64,000 nt of DNA from Patulibacter minatonensis DSM 18081 (GCF_000519325.1 NZ_KI912613.1:3987859-4051858), one strand, 5' to 3'. Counted from the stretch's first letter, positions 9,133 through 18,417 are shown. The notes: a model not told the origin generated them from the sequence alone. Numbers and translations: made by a program.

Positions 9133-10439
9133 GCCTCCCTCGCGCAGCGGTGATCGTCACCGGCACCGAGGTCCTCGGCGGCTGGGTCTCCGACGCCAAC
9201 GGCCCGTGGCTCGCCCAGCGGCTCGGTGCGCTCGGCGTGCAGCACGTGTCGACGACGGTCGTGGGCGACCGCCCGGAGGACCTCCGCGCCGCGCTCGAGC
9301 ACACCCGGGACCAGGGCCTCGAGCTCGTCGTCACCTCCGGCGGCCTCGGGCCGACGGAGGACGACCTCACCGCGCAGGTCGTCGGCGAGTTCGCGGCGCG
9401 GCCGATCGCGCTGGACCCCGAGCTCGAGGGCCGGATCTGGAAGATCATCGAGCCGATGTCCCGGCGCTGGAAGGGCATCAGCCAGGACGCCGTCCGCGAG
9501 GCGAACCGCAAGCAGGCGCTCGTCCCCGAGGGTGCGGAGATCCTGGAGCCCGTCGGCACGGCGCCCGGGCTCGTCGTCCCGCCGACCGACGACGACCCCG
9601 ACCGCCCGCCGACGCCGACCGTCGTGGTGCTGCCCGGACCGCCGCCGGAGCTCCAGCCGATGTGGGCGACGGCCGAGGGGTCCCCGGGGCTGCGGGCCGC
9701 GATCGCCGGCGCCACCGAGCTGCACGAGTCGACGCTGCGGCTGTTCGGGATCCCGGAGTCCGAGCTCGCGCGCACCCTGCGGGACGCCCGGGAGTCCGGG
9801 ATCGCGGTCGACGACTTCGAGATCACCACCTGCATGCGCCGCGGCGAGCTCGAGGTCGTGAGCCGCTGGTCGCCGGAGCAGGAGGCCGCCGGCCTCGCCT
9901 TCGAGGCGTTCGTCGCCGACCGGCACGGCGACGTGCTGTTCTCGCCCGACGGCCGGACCGTCGACGAGCTGGTCCTCGACGGCCTCCGCGACCGCGGCTG
10001 GACGGTCTCGACCGCCGAGTCGTGCACCGGCGGGCTCCTCGCGGGTCGCCTGACGGGCTGGGCGGGCTCCTCCGACGTCGTCGAGGGCGGGATCGTCTCG
10101 TACTCGAACGCCGTGAAGGTCGCGGCCCTCGGCGTGGACCCGGCGCTCCTGGAGGCCCACGGCGCGGTGTCGGCCGAGGTCGCCGCGGCGATGGCCGCGG
10201 GCGCCCGCGAGCGCCTGGGGACGGACGTCGCGATCTCGACGACCGGCATCGCCGGACCGGGGGGCGGGACCGAGCAGAAGCCGGTCGGCACCGTCTTCGT
10301 CGCCGTGTCGTCCGGCGGCGGGACGCTCACCCGGCACCTGAAGCTGCCCGGCGACCGCGGCCGCGTGCGCGACATGACGACGACCGCGGCGCTGCACATG
10401 ACGCGGCGCCTGCTGGCCGGCGAGTCCGACCCGGCGTAG
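9129..10439 (+). CDS. cinA: CinA: competence/damage-inducible protein with NMN amidase domain
   Basis: A 436-residue two-domain protein. The N-terminal part (about 1-175) is a MoaB/MogA-like COG1058 domain: VIVTGTEVLGGWVSDANGPW, then VVTSGGLGPTEDDLT; in homologues it is an ADP-ribose or NMN-related pyrophosphatase. The C-terminal part (about 285-430) is a PncC-like nicotinamide-nucleotide amidase with TAESCTGGLLAGRLT and STTGIAGPGGGT. Together they recycle pyridine nucleotides. It is placed directly before recA, as in many Gram-positive bacteria. The GTG start overlaps the preceding stop by 4 bp, so the two genes are co-translated. Confidence 0.92.
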   Translation: MSLPRAAVIVTGTEVLGGWVSDANGPWLAQRLGALGVQHVSTTVVGDRPEDLRAALEHTRDQGLELVVTSGGLGPTEDDLTAQVVGEFAARPIALDPELEGRIWKIIEPMSRRWKGISQDAVREANRKQALVPEGAEILEPVGTAPGLVVPPTDDDPDRPPTPTVVVLPGPPPELQPMWATAEGSPGLRAAIAGATELHESTLRLFGIPESELARTLRDARESGIAVDDFEITTCMRRGELEVVSRWSPEQEAAGLAFEAFVADRHGDVLFSPDGRTVDELVLDGLRDRGWTVSTAESCTGGLLAGRLTGWAGSSDVVEGGIVSYSNAVKVAALGVDPALLEAHGAVSAEVAAAMAAGARERLGTDVAISTTGIAGPGGGTEQKPVGTVFVAVSSGGGTLTRHLKLPGDRGRVRDMTTTAALHMTRRLLAGESDPA

Positions 10440-10477
10440 CGGGCGGGCGGGCGACGGGCCCGGGCCGCCCCTCGTGG

Positions 10478-10489
10478 GAACACGCGTTC
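10478..10489. promoter_or_regulatory. LexA (SOS) box candidate 1 upstream of recA
   Basis: GAAC, ACGC, GTTC: a perfect match to the GAAC-N4-GTTC core of Gram-positive SOS boxes. It lies 134 bp before the recA start, after the cinA stop. Confidence 0.55.
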
Positions 10490-10544
10490 GTTCCGTGCCC
10501 GTCCTGGCGGTGTTTCGGCACGATCCGGCCCTGTTCCCGCCATA

Positions 10545-10558
10545 CGAACATGCGTACG
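10545..10558. promoter_or_regulatory. LexA (SOS) box candidate 2 upstream of recA
   Basis: CGAAC, ATGC, GTACG: one mismatch to CGAAC-N4-GTTCG. It lies 65 bp before recA, where a repressor would block the promoter; a GACAAT -10-like box follows at 10584-10589. Confidence 0.5.
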
Positions 10559-10622
10559 GTTCGGTTCCGTCCGCACCCCAGCGGACAATGGTTTTCCGCT
10601 ATCGACGTTGAGGTGTAAGGAC

Positions 10623-11744
10623 ATGGCCGCCAAGGAGACAGAGGCGACGGCGAAGGCCCGTGACGCCGCGCTGCAGGGAGCCCTGCAGCAGATCGAACGG
10701 CAGTACGGCAAGGGCACCGTGATGCGCATGGGCGAGGAGGGCGCGCACTCCCGGGTCGACGTCGTGCCGACCGGCGCGCTGTCCCTCGACATCGCGCTCG
10801 GCGTCGGCGGCGTGCCCCGTGGCCGCGTGATCGAGATCTTCGGCCCGGAGTCCTCCGGCAAGACGACGCTCGTCTACCACATCCTCGCGGAGGCCCAGAA
10901 GAAGGGCGGCGTCTGCGCGTTCATCGACGTCGAGCACGCGATGGACCCGATCTACGCCCAGAAGATCGGCCTCGACATCGACGAGCTGCTCGTGTCGCAG
11001 CCCGACTACGGCGAGCAGGCGCTCGAGATCGCGGACATGCTCGTCCGCTCCGGCGCCGTCGACGTCGTGGCGCTCGACTCCGTGGCGGCGCTGACGCCCC
11101 GGGCCGAGCTCGAGGGCCAGATGGGCGACCAGACGGTCGGCCTGCAGGCGCGGATGATGAGCCAGGCGATGCGCAAGCTCACCGGCAACCTGAACCGCAC
11201 CAACACGCTCTGCATCTTCACGAACCAGATCCGCGAGAAGGTCGGCGTGATGTTCGGCTCGCCGGAGACCCAGCCGGGTGGTCGCGCGCTGAAGTTCTAC
11301 AGCTCGCAGCGCCTCGACATCCGTCGCATCGAGACGATCAAGGACGGCACCGACGCGGTCGCCAACCGCGTGCGCGTCAAGGTCGTCAAGAACAAGGTCG
11401 CGCCGCCGTTCAAGCAGGCCGAGTTCGACATCGAGTTCGGCAAGGGCATCTCCACCTCGGGCTGCCTGATCGATCTGGGCATCGAGCACGGGGTCGTGCA
11501 GAAGTCGGGCTCGTTCTTCTCGTTCGACGGCGAGCGCCTGGCGCAGGGCCGCACGAACGCAAAGGCGCACCTCGACGCGAACGTCGAGATCGCGAAGGAG
11601 ATCGAGCGCCGCATCTACGAGAAGCTCGGTCTCGCCGCCCCGGGTGCCGAGCCGCCGTCCGCCGCCGGCATCAAGGCCGCCGCCACCGCCGAGGCCGCCG
11701 CCAAGGCGAAGCAGGCCGAGGAGCCCGCCGCCGCCATCGCGTGA
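10623..11744 (+). CDS. recA: Recombinase RecA
   Basis: A 373-residue RecA that forms filaments on single-stranded DNA, catalyses strand exchange and triggers LexA cleavage. The Walker A motif GPESSGKTT lies near residue 80; the core includes [26 protein letters not shown] and the L2-region [21 protein letters not shown]. The C-terminus is Ala/Glu rich. ATG 10623 is preceded by GAGGTG at 10610-10615. The gene has its own upstream region of 183 bp with two SOS-box candidates, so it is expected to be damage inducible. recX follows with a 4-bp overlap. No lexA gene is in the window. Confidence 0.99.
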   Translation: MAAKETEATAKARDAALQGALQQIERQYGKGTVMRMGEEGAHSRVDVVPTGALSLDIALGVGGVPRGRVIEIFGPESSGKTTLVYHILAEAQKKGGVCAFIDVEHAMDPIYAQKIGLDIDELLVSQPDYGEQALEIADMLVRSGAVDVVALDSVAALTPRAELEGQMGDQTVGLQARMMSQAMRKLTGNLNRTNTLCIFTNQIREKVGVMFGSPETQPGGRALKFYSSQRLDIRRIETIKDGTDAVANRVRVKVVKNKVAPPFKQAEFDIEFGKGISTSGCLIDLGIEHGVVQKSGSFFSFDGERLAQGRTNAKAHLDANVEIAKEIERRIYEKLGLAAPGAEPPSAAGIKAAATAEAAAKAKQAEEPAAAIA

Positions 11745-12925
11745 CGGCCGGCGTCGACCGGTCCTGCGGGCCCATGGCCGCGGGAACCGGCCGACGCGGG
11801 ACGATGACCTCCGACCACCACGACCCCGGCGGGCGGGGCACGGACGAGCCGCTCGAGGACCTCTTCGCGGAGGTCGACGGCGCCGACCTGTCGGTCGACG
11901 ACGCGGCGCTCCCCGACCTCACGAGGGACACGGGCGACCGCACCCCCGCGGCCGTCGACGACCCCGACGCTCCCGGCGACGCCTCCGCGCTCCCCGACCT
12001 GGCCACCGGCCGTCAGGGGTCGCTCGAGGACCTCGGCGGGGACTGGGAGGCCCCTGTGCCGCCGCCCGTCGCCGACACCGGCGACGACTGGGCCCCGGTC
12101 GTCCCGGCCGCGGCGGCGAGCCGGGGCGACCGCCTGGCGGACCGCGCCGAACGGCGCACGCCTAGGAGCTCCCGGGCCGACGCAGGAGCAGCCGGGGCGG
12201 TCGCGCTTGCCGTCGCGGCCGCCGCGGCCGCGGCGAACCGGATCGATCCCGGGGCGACCGCGGGGACGGGCCCGTCGGCGGACGGCGCGGCACCCCGACC
12301 GGAGGACGCGACGTCCGACGCCCACGGCCGCCCGGCCGGCGGGGGCCCCGACGACCTGGCCGGCGCCCCGCCGCTCGAGCCGTCCTCGCTCTTCTCGTCC
12401 GAGGATCCGGCGGACGGCAAGCCGAAGCGCCTGCTGACGGCCGAGGAGCGCCTGCAGCACGCGATCACGCTCGCCTACCGGCACCTGTCCAAGCGCGACC
12501 GGACGATCGCCGAGGTCCGCGGGCACCTGGAGAAGAAGTCGATCGACGCCACGTCGGTGCAGGGCGCGATCGCGGAGCTCGTCGAGGTCGGCTACCTCGA
12601 CGACGCCCGGTACGCCGAGCGGTTCGTGGAGGACAAGCGGCGGCTCGAGGGCTGGGGATCGCTGCGGATCGAGCAGGGCCTGCGGAAGACCGGGATCGAC
12701 GCCGCGCTGATCGACGCCGCGCTCGCCGACGACCCGCTGAAGGACGACGAGGACGTGCTCGCGGTGGAGGCCCTCGAGCAGCGGCTCCGGGGCGCGGCAC
12801 CCGACGGCGACCGCGGGCGGCAGAAGGCGCTGCGGATGCTCGCGACGAAGGGCTACGCGCTCGAGACCGCCTACGCCGCCGTCCGGACGTACGAGCGGCG
12901 GTGCGCCGAGCGGGCGGAGCCCTGA
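11741..12925 (+). CDS. recX: RecX regulatory protein with long disordered N-terminus
   Basis: RecX limits RecA filament growth. Only the C-terminal ~160 residues match Rec[21 protein letters not shown], then [30 protein letters not shown] and [14 protein letters not shown], the three repeated three-helix units. From the GTG at 11741 (overlapping the recA stop) the protein would be 394 residues, so the first ~235 are an Asp/Ala/Pro-rich low-complexity extension. Starting at ATG 11804 removes only 21 of these. RecX proteins are usually 150-270 residues. Overlap with recA implies co-translation, and thus SOS co-induction. Confidence 0.88.
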   Translation: MTAGVDRSCGPMAAGTGRRGTMTSDHHDPGGRGTDEPLEDLFAEVDGADLSVDDAALPDLTRDTGDRTPAAVDDPDAPGDASALPDLATGRQGSLEDLGGDWEAPVPPPVADTGDDWAPVVPAAAASRGDRLADRAERRTPRSSRADAGAAGAVALAVAAAAAAANRIDPGATAGTGPSADGAAPRPEDATSDAHGRPAGGGPDDLAGAPPLEPSSLFSSEDPADGKPKRLLTAEERLQHAITLAYRHLSKRDRTIAEVRGHLEKKSIDATSVQGAIAELVEVGYLDDARYAERFVEDKRRLEGWGSLRIEQGLRKTGIDAALIDAALADDPLKDDEDVLAVEALEQRLRGAAPDGDRGRQKALRMLATKGYALETAYAAVRTYERRCAERAEP

Positions 12926-12951
12926 ACCCGCGCTACCCTCCGTGGTCTTCC

Positions 12952-14412
12952 ATGAGCACCCTCACGAGCACCAAGCGGTACCACGTCACGACGTTCGGGT
13001 GCCAGATGAACGAGCACGACTCCGAGCGCATGAAGGGCATGCTCGAGTCCCTCGGGTACGACGAGGCCCCGGTCGCCGACGAGGCCGACCTCATCCTCTT
13101 CAACACCTGCTCGATCCGGGAGTCCGCCGATTCGCGGTTCGTCGCCCACCTGGGGCACGCGAAGCGGATGAAGCGCGAGCGTCCCGAGGTCGTGATCGGC
13201 GTCGGCGGATGCTGGGCGCAGTCGGTCAAGGACGAGGTCTTCGCGCGCTTCCCGTTCGTCGACGTCGCGTTCGGACCCGGCCAGATCAACCGGCTCGCCG
13301 AGTTCCTGACCTCCGACTCGCTGACCGCCCAGGGGTACTTCGAGTTCGAGGGTTTCCCGGCGCACCTGCCGACCAAGCGCGACCGCGACTTCCAGGCGTG
13401 GGTCCAGATCGCCGTCGGCTGCAACCTGAAGTGCTCCTACTGCATCGTGCCGTCGACCCGTGGGCGGGAGTCCTCGCGGCCGTTCGAGCAGCTGGTGTCC
13501 GAGGTCGAGCGTCTCGCCGCCGACGGCGTCCGCGAGGTCACGCTGCTCGGCCAGAACGTCAACGCCTACGGCCGCGACCTCCGCACGACGGACCCGCTGC
13601 CCGAGGCGCTGGTCCCGTTCCACGAGGCCGCCAAGCGCCCGACGGGCCGCATCGCCGCCCTGGACGCCGCCGTGCCGGCCGACGGGGAGCTCGCCGCCAG
13701 CCGCCCGCGGCCCCGGACGTTCGCCGAGCTGCTGACCGCGGTCGCGGCCGTCCCCGGCATCGAGCGCGTGCGCTACACCTCGCCGCACCCGAAGGACATC
13801 CGCGAGGACGTCGTCGCGGTGCACGCCACGCTGCCCGAGGTCTGCCAGCACATCCACCTGCCACTGCAGTCGGGGTCGACGTCGATCCTCAAGCGCATGC
13901 GCCGCACGTACGATCAGCAGCGCTTCCTCGACCGCGTGGCGATGATCCGCGAGCAGTGCCCGGACATCGCGCTCTCCACCGACATCATCGTCGGGTTCCC
14001 GGGGGAGACGGAGCAGGACTTCCAGGACACCCTCGACGTCGTCGAACAGGTCGGCTTCGACAGCGCCTTCACGTTCGTGTTCTCGGCGCGACGCGGCACC
14101 GAGGCCGCCGAGATGACCGAGGGCCTCGTCCCGCACCCCGTGAAGGTCGAGCGCATGGAGCGCCTGGTCGAGGCCGTGCAACGGGGCGCGCGGGAGCGGA
14201 CGCGCCGCTTCGTCGGCCGGACGCTCGACGTCCTCATCGAGGGTCCGTCGCGCACCGACCCCGACCGGCTGCGCGGCCGCACGAGCCACAACAAGGTCGT
14301 GAACTTCACCGGCTTCGGCGATCCCGGCACGACGGTGCCGGTCGAGATCACCGGGGCGACCTCGCAGACCCTGTCCGGCGAGATGTCGCTCCTGTCGGCC
14401 CTCAACGCTTGA
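12952..14412 (+). CDS. miaB: tRNA-2-methylthio-N6-isopentenyladenosine synthase MiaB
   Basis: A radical-SAM methylthiotransferase that adds a methylthio group to i6A37 of tRNAs reading UNN codons, after MiaA. The three N-terminal cluster cysteines are in TFGCQMNEHD, FNTCSIRES and GGCWAQ; the radical-SAM CNLKCSYC motif follows near residue 160, and a C-terminal TRAM domain ends the 486-residue protein. The family is usually about 440-460 residues; the extra length is an insert at about residues 216-262 (PTGRIAALDAAVPADGELAA) inside the radical-SAM domain. ATG 12952 has no clear Shine-Dalgarno, but TACCCT at 12934-12939 lies 12 nt upstream. It overlaps the converging SDR gene by 11 bp. Confidence 0.95.
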   Translation: MSTLTSTKRYHVTTFGCQMNEHDSERMKGMLESLGYDEAPVADEADLILFNTCSIRESADSRFVAHLGHAKRMKRERPEVVIGVGGCWAQSVKDEVFARFPFVDVAFGPGQINRLAEFLTSDSLTAQGYFEFEGFPAHLPTKRDRDFQAWVQIAVGCNLKCSYCIVPSTRGRESSRPFEQLVSEVERLAADGVREVTLLGQNVNAYGRDLRTTDPLPEALVPFHEAAKRPTGRIAALDAAVPADGELAASRPRPRTFAELLTAVAAVPGIERVRYTSPHPKDIREDVVAVHATLPEVCQHIHLPLQSGSTSILKRMRRTYDQQRFLDRVAMIREQCPDIALSTDIIVGFPGETEQDFQDTLDVVEQVGFDSAFTFVFSARRGTEAAEMTEGLVPHPVKVERMERLVEAVQRGARERTRRFVGRTLDVLIEGPSRTDPDRLRGRTSHNKVVNFTGFGDPGTTVPVEITGATSQTLSGEMSLLSALNA

Positions 14413-15193
14413 CGCGCTGCGCCTCGGCCATCTCCGCGCCGACGCGCCCACCCTCGATCTTCGCGGCGACCTTCGCCGGCAGCCCCGGGAACATGCCGTT
14501 GAGGACGCCCGACGCCTTGACGCCGATCGGGGCGACGTCGATCTCGCCGCGGTCGCGCTCGATCGCGCGGACCACCCCGGCGGCGACCTGCTCGGGCGAG
14601 CTGGTGCCGACGCCGGCGGGGAGCGTCACGCCGGTGTCGGCGAACATCCCGGCGTCGCGGACGAAGCCGGGGAACACGGCGCTCACGCCGATGCCGTGCG
14701 GCGCGAGCTCCGGCCGCAGGCCCTGGGCGAAGCCGCGCAGTCCGAGCTTCGTCGCGGCGTAGAGGCTGGCGTCCGCCGTCGGCACCTTCGCCGACATCGA
14801 GCTGACGTAGACGTGGTGGCCGCTGCCCCGGCGCCGCATCGCGGGCAACAGCAGCCGCGTCAGGGCGATCGGCGCGCGCAGGTTGACCTGGAGCGCGCGG
14901 TCGAGGTCGGCGAGCTCGTAGCCCTCCAGCGGTCCGCTGGCCGGCAGCGCGGCGTTGTGGACGACAGCGTCGACCGTGCCGTGGTCGTCGGCGAGCCGCT
15001 GGACGTCCTCGGCGAGCGAGAGGTCCGCGGCGACGGCGAGGGCCCCCAGCTCGGCGGCCAGCGGCTCGAGGACCGCGGTCCGGCGCCCGGTCAGGACGAG
15101 CGACGCCCCGCGGGCGTGGAGCGCCCGCGCGATCGCGGCGCCGAGGCCGCCGGTGGCGCCGGTGAGGAGGACCGTCGAGCCGCTGAGGTGCAT
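14402..15193 (-). CDS. Short-chain dehydrogenase/reductase
   Basis: A 263-residue classical SDR. The cofactor-binding glycine motif TGATGGLGAAIA is at residues 11-22, VHNAALPASG replaces the usual NNAG, and the active site has VSSMSAKV with Ser followed by YAATKLGL with Tyr and Lys. The Arg after the glycine motif (LTGRRTAVLE) suggests preference for NADP(H). The C-terminal region (VVRAIERDRGEIDVAPIGVKASG) resembles proteins annotated as DltE-like or fatty-acid reductase SDRs, but the substrate is unknown. It converges on miaB and is transcribed away from the FIST gene's 3' end, 35 bp upstream, so it may be co-transcribed with it. Confidence 0.85.
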   Translation of the reverse strand: MHLSGSTVLLTGATGGLGAAIARALHARGASLVLTGRRTAVLEPLAAELGALAVAADLSLAEDVQRLADDHGTVDAVVHNAALPASGPLEGYELADLDRALQVNLRAPIALTRLLLPAMRRRGSGHHVYVSSMSAKVPTADASLYAATKLGLRGFAQGLRPELAPHGIGVSAVFPGFVRDAGMFADTGVTLPAGVGTSSPEQVAAGVVRAIERDRGEIDVAPIGVKASGVLNGMFPGLPAKVAAKIEGGRVGAEMAEAQRVKR

Positions 15194-15228
15194 GCGCGGA
15201 CCCTAGATGATCGATTCCGACGATCCGG

Positions 15229-16395
15229 TCAGGCGAGGAAGACCGCGACGGTGGCGGTGAACCCGTGCACGAACGGGCGGCCGCCGACCGGCCCGATCTC
15301 CCCGGCCGAGATCATCCCCACGAGCGGCAGGGGGCCGATCTCGCGCTGGATGGCGTCGGCGTCGTGGTGGTCGTGACCGAACATCTCGCGGCCCCGGCCG
15401 TTGCACGTGAACGCGAGCGCCCCGGCGATGCTCCCGCCACCGACCGCCGCGCGGCGCAGCGCCAGGGCGTCCTCGAGGTCGCGGGTCGCGGTCGTCGGGT
15501 CGCGGACATGGAGCCGCGCGACCTGCCCGACCGACACCGGCGCCCCGACGACGACCGCTCCGGTCTCCGGGTCGGCGCCCGCGAGCCCGCGGACGATGAA
15601 GTCTCCGGTGCCGTACTCCGGCTGGCCGGGCTGTACGACGAGACCGAGCAGCAGCCCGTGCTGGATCTGCTCGCGGTCGTCGTCGCCGAGCGCCTCGACG
15701 GTGTCGCGCAGCACGTCGATGGCCGGCCGGCCCGCCAGCTGGTGGATCACCGCGCCCTCGCCGGCGGTCACGGTCAGCTCGGGGCCGATCGGCCGGGCGC
15801 CCTGCGAGACGAGCGGGAGCACCTCGATGCCCTCGAAGCGGACGCCGACGGCCGCGGCGGAGCTCGAGCCCGACCCGCGCAGCAGCGGCCGTCCGTCGGG
15901 CGGGACGAGCGACGGCACGCCGCCGATCACGGGCACGCCCGGCAGGTGCTCCTCGAACGCCTGCAGCGTGGCCTCGAGCGGCAGCTTCGACGCGTCGGCG
16001 AGGAGCACCATCGCCGACGTCACGCCGATCTCCACGGCCGGCAGCCCGCTGAGCGCGATCCCCTCGTCGACCTCCGTCGCGTGGAGCTCGAAGACCTCCG
16101 CCCGCCCGTCGCCCAGGGCGATCGCCCAGACCGCGACGCCGTCGCCCTGCTCGTGCTCCTGCCCGCCCGCCAGGAGCCCGCCCGCGGTGGTGCCGACCAC
16201 GTCCCCGGGCGCCAGGATCTCGTGCACGACCCGCAGCGCCTCGGACGTCTCGGTCACGAGATCGCCGGCGACGAAGACGATCGCCAGGTCGCACGCGGCA
16301 CCGTCCAGGCCGGCCAGGGCGTCGTGGGCGGCGTCGGCGGCCGCCGCGCCGGCAGCGGGCGCGGGGGAGAAGCCGGATCCGACGACGACGGGCAT
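15229..16395 (-). CDS. FIST-domain sensory protein
   Basis: A 388-residue protein with the FIST N domain (DLAIVFVAGDLV, then VVGTTAGGLLAGGQE) and FIST C domain (SIAGALAFTCNGRGREMFG, then GMISAGEIGPVGGRPFVHGFTATVAVF). FIST proteins are thought to bind small ligands, possibly amino acids, in signal transduction. Unlike many family members it is not fused to a kinase or cyclase, and no two-component gene adjoins it, so its partner is unknown. It is divergent from miaA with only 21 bp between the start codons, so the two promoters must overlap or lie within the opposite coding sequence. Confidence 0.85.
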   Translation of the reverse strand: MPVVVGSGFSPAPAAGAAAADAAHDALAGLDGAACDLAIVFVAGDLVTETSEALRVVHEILAPGDVVGTTAGGLLAGGQEHEQGDGVAVWAIALGDGRAEVFELHATEVDEGIALSGLPAVEIGVTSAMVLLADASKLPLEATLQAFEEHLPGVPVIGGVPSLVPPDGRPLLRGSGSSSAAAVGVRFEGIEVLPLVSQGARPIGPELTVTAGEGAVIHQLAGRPAIDVLRDTVEALGDDDREQIQHGLLLGLVVQPGQPEYGTGDFIVRGLAGADPETGAVVVGAPVSVGQVARLHVRDPTTATRDLEDALALRRAAVGGGSIAGALAFTCNGRGREMFGHDHHDADAIQREIGPLPLVGMISAGEIGPVGGRPFVHGFTATVAVFLA

Positions 16396-16416
16396 CGAGC
16401 CACCATACTCACGGCG

Positions 16417-17331
16417 GTGGCCCGCCCCTCCGTCATCGCGCTCTTCGGCCCGACCGCCGTGGGGAAGACCGCCGTGGCCGTCGCCGTGGGCCGCGCGCTC
16501 CGCGCCGCGGGGCACGATCCGGTCGCGATCTCGGCCGACGCGATGCAGGTCTACCGCGGGATCGAGACGCTCACCGGCGCCCGCGACGCCCTCGACCAGC
16601 ACGAGCTCGAGCATCGCCTCGTCGCGGTGCTCCCGGTCGACGAGACGTGCTCCGCGGGACGCTTCGCGGAGCTGGCGCACGCCGAGATCGACGCGGCCCT
16701 GGAGGCCGGCCGGACGCCGGTGGTCGTCGGGGGGACCGGCCTGTACCTGCGCGCGGCGCTCACCGCGCTCCGGATGCGGCCGCCGGCGCCCCCCGAGGTC
16801 CGGGAGCGGCTCGAGCGGGACCTCGACCAGGACGGTCCGGAGGCGCTGCACGCTCGCCTGGCCGCCGTCGCGCCGTGGGCGGCCGCGGGCATCGCTCCGC
16901 GTGACCGCTCGCGACTGGTGCGCACGCTCGAGCTGCACGAGATCGGTGAGCTCCGGCCGCCCGAGGGTCCGAGCGCCCTGTGGACCGACGAGACGCGCCA
17001 CCCGACCCGCCTGGTGGGTCTCGTGCGGGACCGCGACGAGCTCCGCACCCGCATCGACCTGCGCATCGACGCGATGCTCGCCGCCGGAGCCGCCGACGAG
17101 GTCCGCGCGGCCGACGCGGCGGGGGCCTCGGCCACCGCGCGCAAGGCCCACGGCTTCGAGCCGCTCCTGGAGGACGACGAGGACCGGATGCGCCGGGACA
17201 CGCGGCGGTACGTCAAGCGCCAGCTGACGTGGATGCGCAAGCTCCCGGGCGTCGAGGTGCTCGACCTGACCGCCGATCCGGACATCGACGCGGTCGCGTC
17301 GCGCATCGTGGCGCCGTTGGTGACCGGATGA
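16417..17331 (+). CDS. miaA: tRNA dimethylallyltransferase MiaA
   Basis: Transfers a dimethylallyl group from DMAPP to A37 of tRNAs, making the substrate for MiaB, which is encoded 2 kb upstream. The 304-residue protein has the P-loop GPTAVGKTAVA at residues 10-20, the SADAMQVYRG motif near 40, GGTGLYLRAAL near 107 and the C-terminal RRYVKRQLTWMRK motif. The start is GTG 16417, since the P-loop leaves little room for anything further downstream. CATACT at 16404-16409 lies 7 nt before it and could serve as a -10 box of a leaderless transcript. dapF follows after 84 bp. Confidence 0.95.
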   Translation: MARPSVIALFGPTAVGKTAVAVAVGRALRAAGHDPVAISADAMQVYRGIETLTGARDALDQHELEHRLVAVLPVDETCSAGRFAELAHAEIDAALEAGRTPVVVGGTGLYLRAALTALRMRPPAPPEVRERLERDLDQDGPEALHARLAAVAPWAAAGIAPRDRSRLVRTLELHEIGELRPPEGPSALWTDETRHPTRLVGLVRDRDELRTRIDLRIDAMLAAGAADEVRAADAAGASATARKAHGFEPLLEDDEDRMRRDTRRYVKRQLTWMRKLPGVEVLDLTADPDIDAVASRIVAPLVTG

Positions 17332-17402
17332 CGCGCTCCCCGCGCGCCACGTCGTCGCGCCCGGCGGTCCCTGCGCCACGGGTGGTCGCCGGGGCCCGTC
17401 CC

Positions 17403-17408
17403 TAGACT
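17403..17408 (+). promoter_or_regulatory. -10 box (TAGACT) of dapF, leaderless type
   Basis: TAGACT ends 7 nt before the ATG at 17416, so transcription is predicted to start at or beside the A of the start codon. Confidence 0.55.
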
Positions 17409-17415
17409 CCCGCCG

Positions 17416-18321
17416 ATGCGGTTCGAGAAGTGGCAGGCCCTCGGCAACGACTACCTCGTGGTGGAGCGCGACCTGCTGCCGGTGCCGCTGAGCACCGCGC
17501 GCGCCCGCCTGCTCTGCGACCCGCACCTCGGGCCCGGCGCCGACGGCGTGCTCGAGCTGTCGCCGCCGACGGAGCCCGGCACCGTCGCCGCGCTGCGCAT
17601 CTTCAACCCGGACGGCTCCGAGGCCGAGCTGTCGGGCAACGGCGCGCGCGAGGCGATCATGTACCTCCGCCGTCGCGGCTGGACCGACCGCGACCAGTTC
17701 TCGATCACCACGGTCGCGGGCGAGATCCGCCCCACGATCCTCTCCGAGACCACGTGCCGGGTCGACATGGGCCGCGCCCGCACGCGCAGCGACGACCACA
17801 CGGGCGCCGAGGACGGTCGCGGCACGCTCGACGCCGCCGAGTCGCTGCACCCGTCGGGTGCGGACGGCCCGCCGCGGCGCTGGACCTACCAGCACGTGAA
17901 GATCGGCAACCCGCAGTGCTCGATCCGCGTCGCCGACCTCGAGACCATCGAGGCGCTCGACCTGCCGGCGATCGGGCCGGCGATCGAGCACCACCCGCTG
18001 TTCCCGCAGCGCACGAACGTCTCCTGGTTCGTCGAGCTCGAGCCCGGCGTGATCCGCGCCCGGATCTTCGAGCGCGGCGTGGGGGAGACGATGTCCTCGG
18101 GCACCGGGGCGTCCGGCGCCGCGGTCGCCTACGTCCTCGACGGCGGCGGCAGCGGTGCGGGCGACGCCGACCACGAGTCGGTCGTGGTGCGGCTCGACGG
18201 CGGCGAGCTGACCGTCGACGTCGCCGACGACCTCCACGTCGACCTCACCGGATGGGCCGTCCCGGTCTACGCGGCGGAGGCGTCCGACGAGCTCGTGACC
18301 GCCCTGCGCGACCTGGACTGA
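17416..18321 (+). CDS. dapF: Diaminopimelate epimerase family protein with Ser at both catalytic Cys positions
   Basis: By overall sequence this is DapF, which converts LL- to meso-diaminopimelate without a cofactor: FEKWQALGNDYLVVE at the N-terminus, FNPDGSEAE, IGNPQCSIRV and FERGVGET. The two catalytic residues differ. The usual CGNGAR motif reads SGNGAR (Ser73), and the usual ACGSGAC motif reads SSGTGAS (Ser228). Both codons are unambiguous and the reading frame is intact for 301 residues. The convergent dapD and the nearby dapC and dapE argue for a diaminopimelate role. Whether it is a working serine variant, has another substrate, or has lost activity cannot be decided from sequence. Confidence 0.85.
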   Translation: MRFEKWQALGNDYLVVERDLLPVPLSTARARLLCDPHLGPGADGVLELSPPTEPGTVAALRIFNPDGSEAELSGNGAREAIMYLRRRGWTDRDQFSITTVAGEIRPTILSETTCRVDMGRARTRSDDHTGAEDGRGTLDAAESLHPSGADGPPRRWTYQHVKIGNPQCSIRVADLETIEALDLPAIGPAIEHHPLFPQRTNVSWFVELEPGVIRARIFERGVGETMSSGTGASGAAVAYVLDGGGSGAGDADHESVVVRLDGGELTVDVADDLHVDLTGWAVPVYAAEASDELVTALRDLD

Positions 18322-18417
18322 CGAGACGGTCGACACCGGCCGGGTCCGCGCCCCGGGAGCGGGTCCCTCGCGGTCGCGGGGCACTCCCCGGGGATGCGTC
18401 CCGCCCTCGGCGTGACG

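Noticed and set aside
17416-18321. dapF as a frameshifted pseudogene
   Set aside because: The frame is intact, all other family blocks are present and in order, and both Cys-to-Ser changes are clean codons.
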